Assembly: GCF_003258355.1 (NCBI RefSeq)
Contig: NZ_QKPO01000014.1
Coordinates: forward strand, 1-64,000
From: Confluentibacter sediminis
GTDB taxonomy: Bacteria > Bacteroidota > Bacteroidia > Flavobacteriales > Flavobacteriaceae
Direction of reading: 5' to 3'
DNA length: 64,000 nt
In this document: positions 62,665 to 64,000 of the stretch, in pieces
How the letters are laid out: each line of letters begins with the position of its first letter
Position numbering within the stretch: the first letter of the stretch is position 1
The notes under the pieces: generated by a model
The model's input: only the letters and a program-made list of their open reading frames with translations
Told to the model about the DNA's origin: nothing
Databases searched by the model: none
Position numbers and translations under genes: made by a program

Positions 62665-63432
62665 TTACTCTTGAATGGTTCCTATTTCATCAATAATATG
62701 TGCTTCATTGAAACCTATAGATTCTTTATAGATAAAATAAAATGGTAGATAAGCAAAAGACGCTGTTATAAAAACCCCAACAAAACACATAATCATCCCA
62801 ACCATTTGTGCCAATAACCCCGCAACGAACATTAAACCAAAAGTTATAAGCCATTTTTTATTCCCTAACTTAAATCCAACTTTAACAATATCTGAAGCAG
62901 TCATCTCTGGATTAAATGCATAAATAACGTTAATAAGCGCTAAAGGAACCATGGCATAAATTATTGGAAAAACACAGAGCATAGTAGCTAACATGCCTAT
63001 CCCAAAAGTAATGGCAGCAAGTTTTATTGTTTTTCCTAAATATGGTTTTTTAAAGAAATAAAAATAATCATCAGAGGTTGCCTCATTAAAATCTTTAATC
63101 CTACAGATTCTAAAAAATGCAGATTTCAATCCAAAACCAATAATCATAGCAAAAAAAACAAATACTAAAATCATTAGATAAAATGGAATCATTAAAGCGA
63201 CATTAAAATCTCCTCCTGATTCAAAAGATTCAGGACTTGTTAAGCCCATGCCTATTAAAGGCAAGTACATAAGCACGTAAAAAGGAATCATCAAGCCAAA
63301 TGTTAACAATAGCATCACCAGCCCTTGAACCCAAGTCTTTTTAAATAATTCTATACTTTGACTAAAAATAGTTCCAAAATCCAAATCTTTAGCGTTATCG
63401 ATTTTGGTTAATAAAACATCACATTTATTCAT
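62665..63432 (-). CDS. Polytopic membrane protein, paralogue 2
   Basis: 255 aa, about six helices; N-terminal cytosolic segment LDFGTIFSQSIELFKKTWVQ then membrane spans. Conserved blocks AFFRICRIKDFNEA, DDYFYFFKKPYLGK, IVKVGFKLGNKKWLITFGLM match the flavobacterial family often mislabelled beta-carotene monooxygenase. Function unknown. About 40% identical by eye to the next gene upstream, from which it is separated by 21 bp; probably a tandem duplication. Confidence 0.7.
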   Translation of the reverse strand: MNKCDVLLTKIDNAKDLDFGTIFSQSIELFKKTWVQGLVMLLLTFGLMIPFYVLMYLPLIGMGLTSPESFESGGDFNVALMIPFYLMILVFVFFAMIIGFGLKSAFFRICRIKDFNEATSDDYFYFFKKPYLGKTIKLAAITFGIGMLATMLCVFPIIYAMVPLALINVIYAFNPEMTASDIVKVGFKLGNKKWLITFGLMFVAGLLAQMVGMIMCFVGVFITASFAYLPFYFIYKESIGFNEAHIIDEIGTIQE

Positions 63433-63453
63433 ATTGTATTAAAAAAAGGTTAG

Positions 63454-64000
63454 TTAAAAATCGTTATGAGTACCAATTTCATCAATAGCATTTGTTGCGT
63501 CAAACCCAATAGCATCTTTATAAATTAAAAATGAAGGCAAGTAAATAATGGACATGGTAAAAACAATTCCAATAAGACACCCCAACACCCCTAACATGGC
63601 TATTAATCCGGCAACAAACATAGTCCCGAAAGTTATTAGCCATTTCTTGTTCCCTAAAGCAAAACTAGCTTTCACGATTTCCATCTCACTTAAATTCGGA
63701 TTATTAGCCAATATAACAGCAAAATATGATAATGGCACAAATACATATATATAAGGAATAAAACATAAAAATTGAGCAACAGTCGCTATACCAGTATAAA
63801 TAATTCCTAGCATAAATACTTTAGTAAAATACTCTTTCTTAAAAAAATAAAAATAATCTTCAGGTTCATTCTCACCTAAAACAATTTGCTTACAAATTCT
63901 ATAAAATGCTGCAACAAATGCCAGATTTAATGTAGCTACAAGCATGTTTTGAGGAATTCCATAAATGGCACTTGAAGAATAAAACCTAGCTACAGCTTTA
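63454..64000 (-). CDS. Polytopic membrane protein, paralogue 1 (5' partial)
   Basis: The frame is open to the window edge, so the start lies outside; an internal ATG at 63945 is not the true start. Same blocks as its neighbour: AFYRICKQIVLGENEPEDYF, FFKKEYFTK, IVKASFALGNKKWLITFGTM, FLIYKDAIGFDATNAIDEIG. Function unknown. Confidence 0.7.
   Translation of the reverse strand, partial: KAVARFYSSSAIYGIPQNMLVATLNLAFVAAFYRICKQIVLGENEPEDYFYFFKKEYFTKVFMLGIIYTGIATVAQFLCFIPYIYVFVPLSYFAVILANNPNLSEMEIVKASFALGNKKWLITFGTMFVAGLIAMLGVLGCLIGIVFTMSIIYLPSFLIYKDAIGFDATNAIDEIGTHNDF

Overview
The window looks like a flavobacterial (Bacteroidota, family Flavobacteriaceae) chromosome. The evidence is the AT-rich sequence, a complete gldK-gldL-gldM-gldN gliding/type IX secretion block, SusC/SusD and TonB-dependent receptors, A-rich start regions, and several TAnnTTTG-type -7 promoter elements. 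No rRNA, CRISPR array, prophage or intact transposase was seen.

Region 1 (1 to about 13.1 kb, perhaps to 15.8 kb) is the most unusual part. It is a same-direction array of unrelated single genes separated by long homologous repeats of about 240-420 bp. The first and last bases of most inserted genes form an inverted repeat that is private to that gene. Each repeat is an imperfect long-range palindrome whose loop holds one or two hairpin terminators followed by a conserved promoter-like block. This architecture closely resembles integron gene cassettes with attC sites, but with greatly enlarged loops and no integrase in the window. Cargo includes a PD-(D/E)XK-like nuclease, a beta-barrel protein, a DUF4288-like protein, an S41 peptidase, a phytanoyl-CoA dioxygenase-like protein, a SIMPL-like protein, an APC permease and several unknowns. 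A second, shorter repeat family occurs at about 5.8, 13.05 and 15.2 kb.

Region 2 (13.2-20.2 kb) holds single accessory genes: an MBL-fold hydrolase, a CDF metal transporter, a GNAT, a methyltransferase divergent from an AraC regulator, a DUF2200 protein, a Crp/Fnr regulator, a VOC protein and an SRPBCC protein.

Region 3 (20.5-34.1 kb) is a probable aminoethylphosphonate uptake and degradation locus. A minus-strand SusC/SusD pair leads an operon with two alkaline-phosphatase-superfamily enzymes, a PbfA-like PLP enzyme and a broken phosphoesterase. A second minus-strand operon encodes a DUF5690 transporter, a TIGR03364-type FAD oxidoreductase and a phosphonatase-like hydrolase. An XRE-cupin regulator lies between them, and both operon promoters share a related motif. 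A decayed tyrosine recombinase lies at 34.2-34.7 kb.

Region 4 (34.8-43.0 kb) is a sucrose-type locus: a TonB-dependent receptor, a glutaredoxin-like protein, an MFS sugar permease, a PfkB sugar kinase and a GH13 sucrose-phosphorylase-like enzyme. The divergent LacI regulator has two perfect operators beside it.

Region 5 (43.1-64 kb) is core-like: an initiator-type tRNA-Met, a small zinc protein, an LRR protein, an RND efflux operon, an ABC-F ATPase, DUF983, a DAO oxidoreductase, gldN/M/L/K, an arginase-fold protein that has lost its metal ligands, topA, and two paralogous membrane proteins, the last cut by the window edge.
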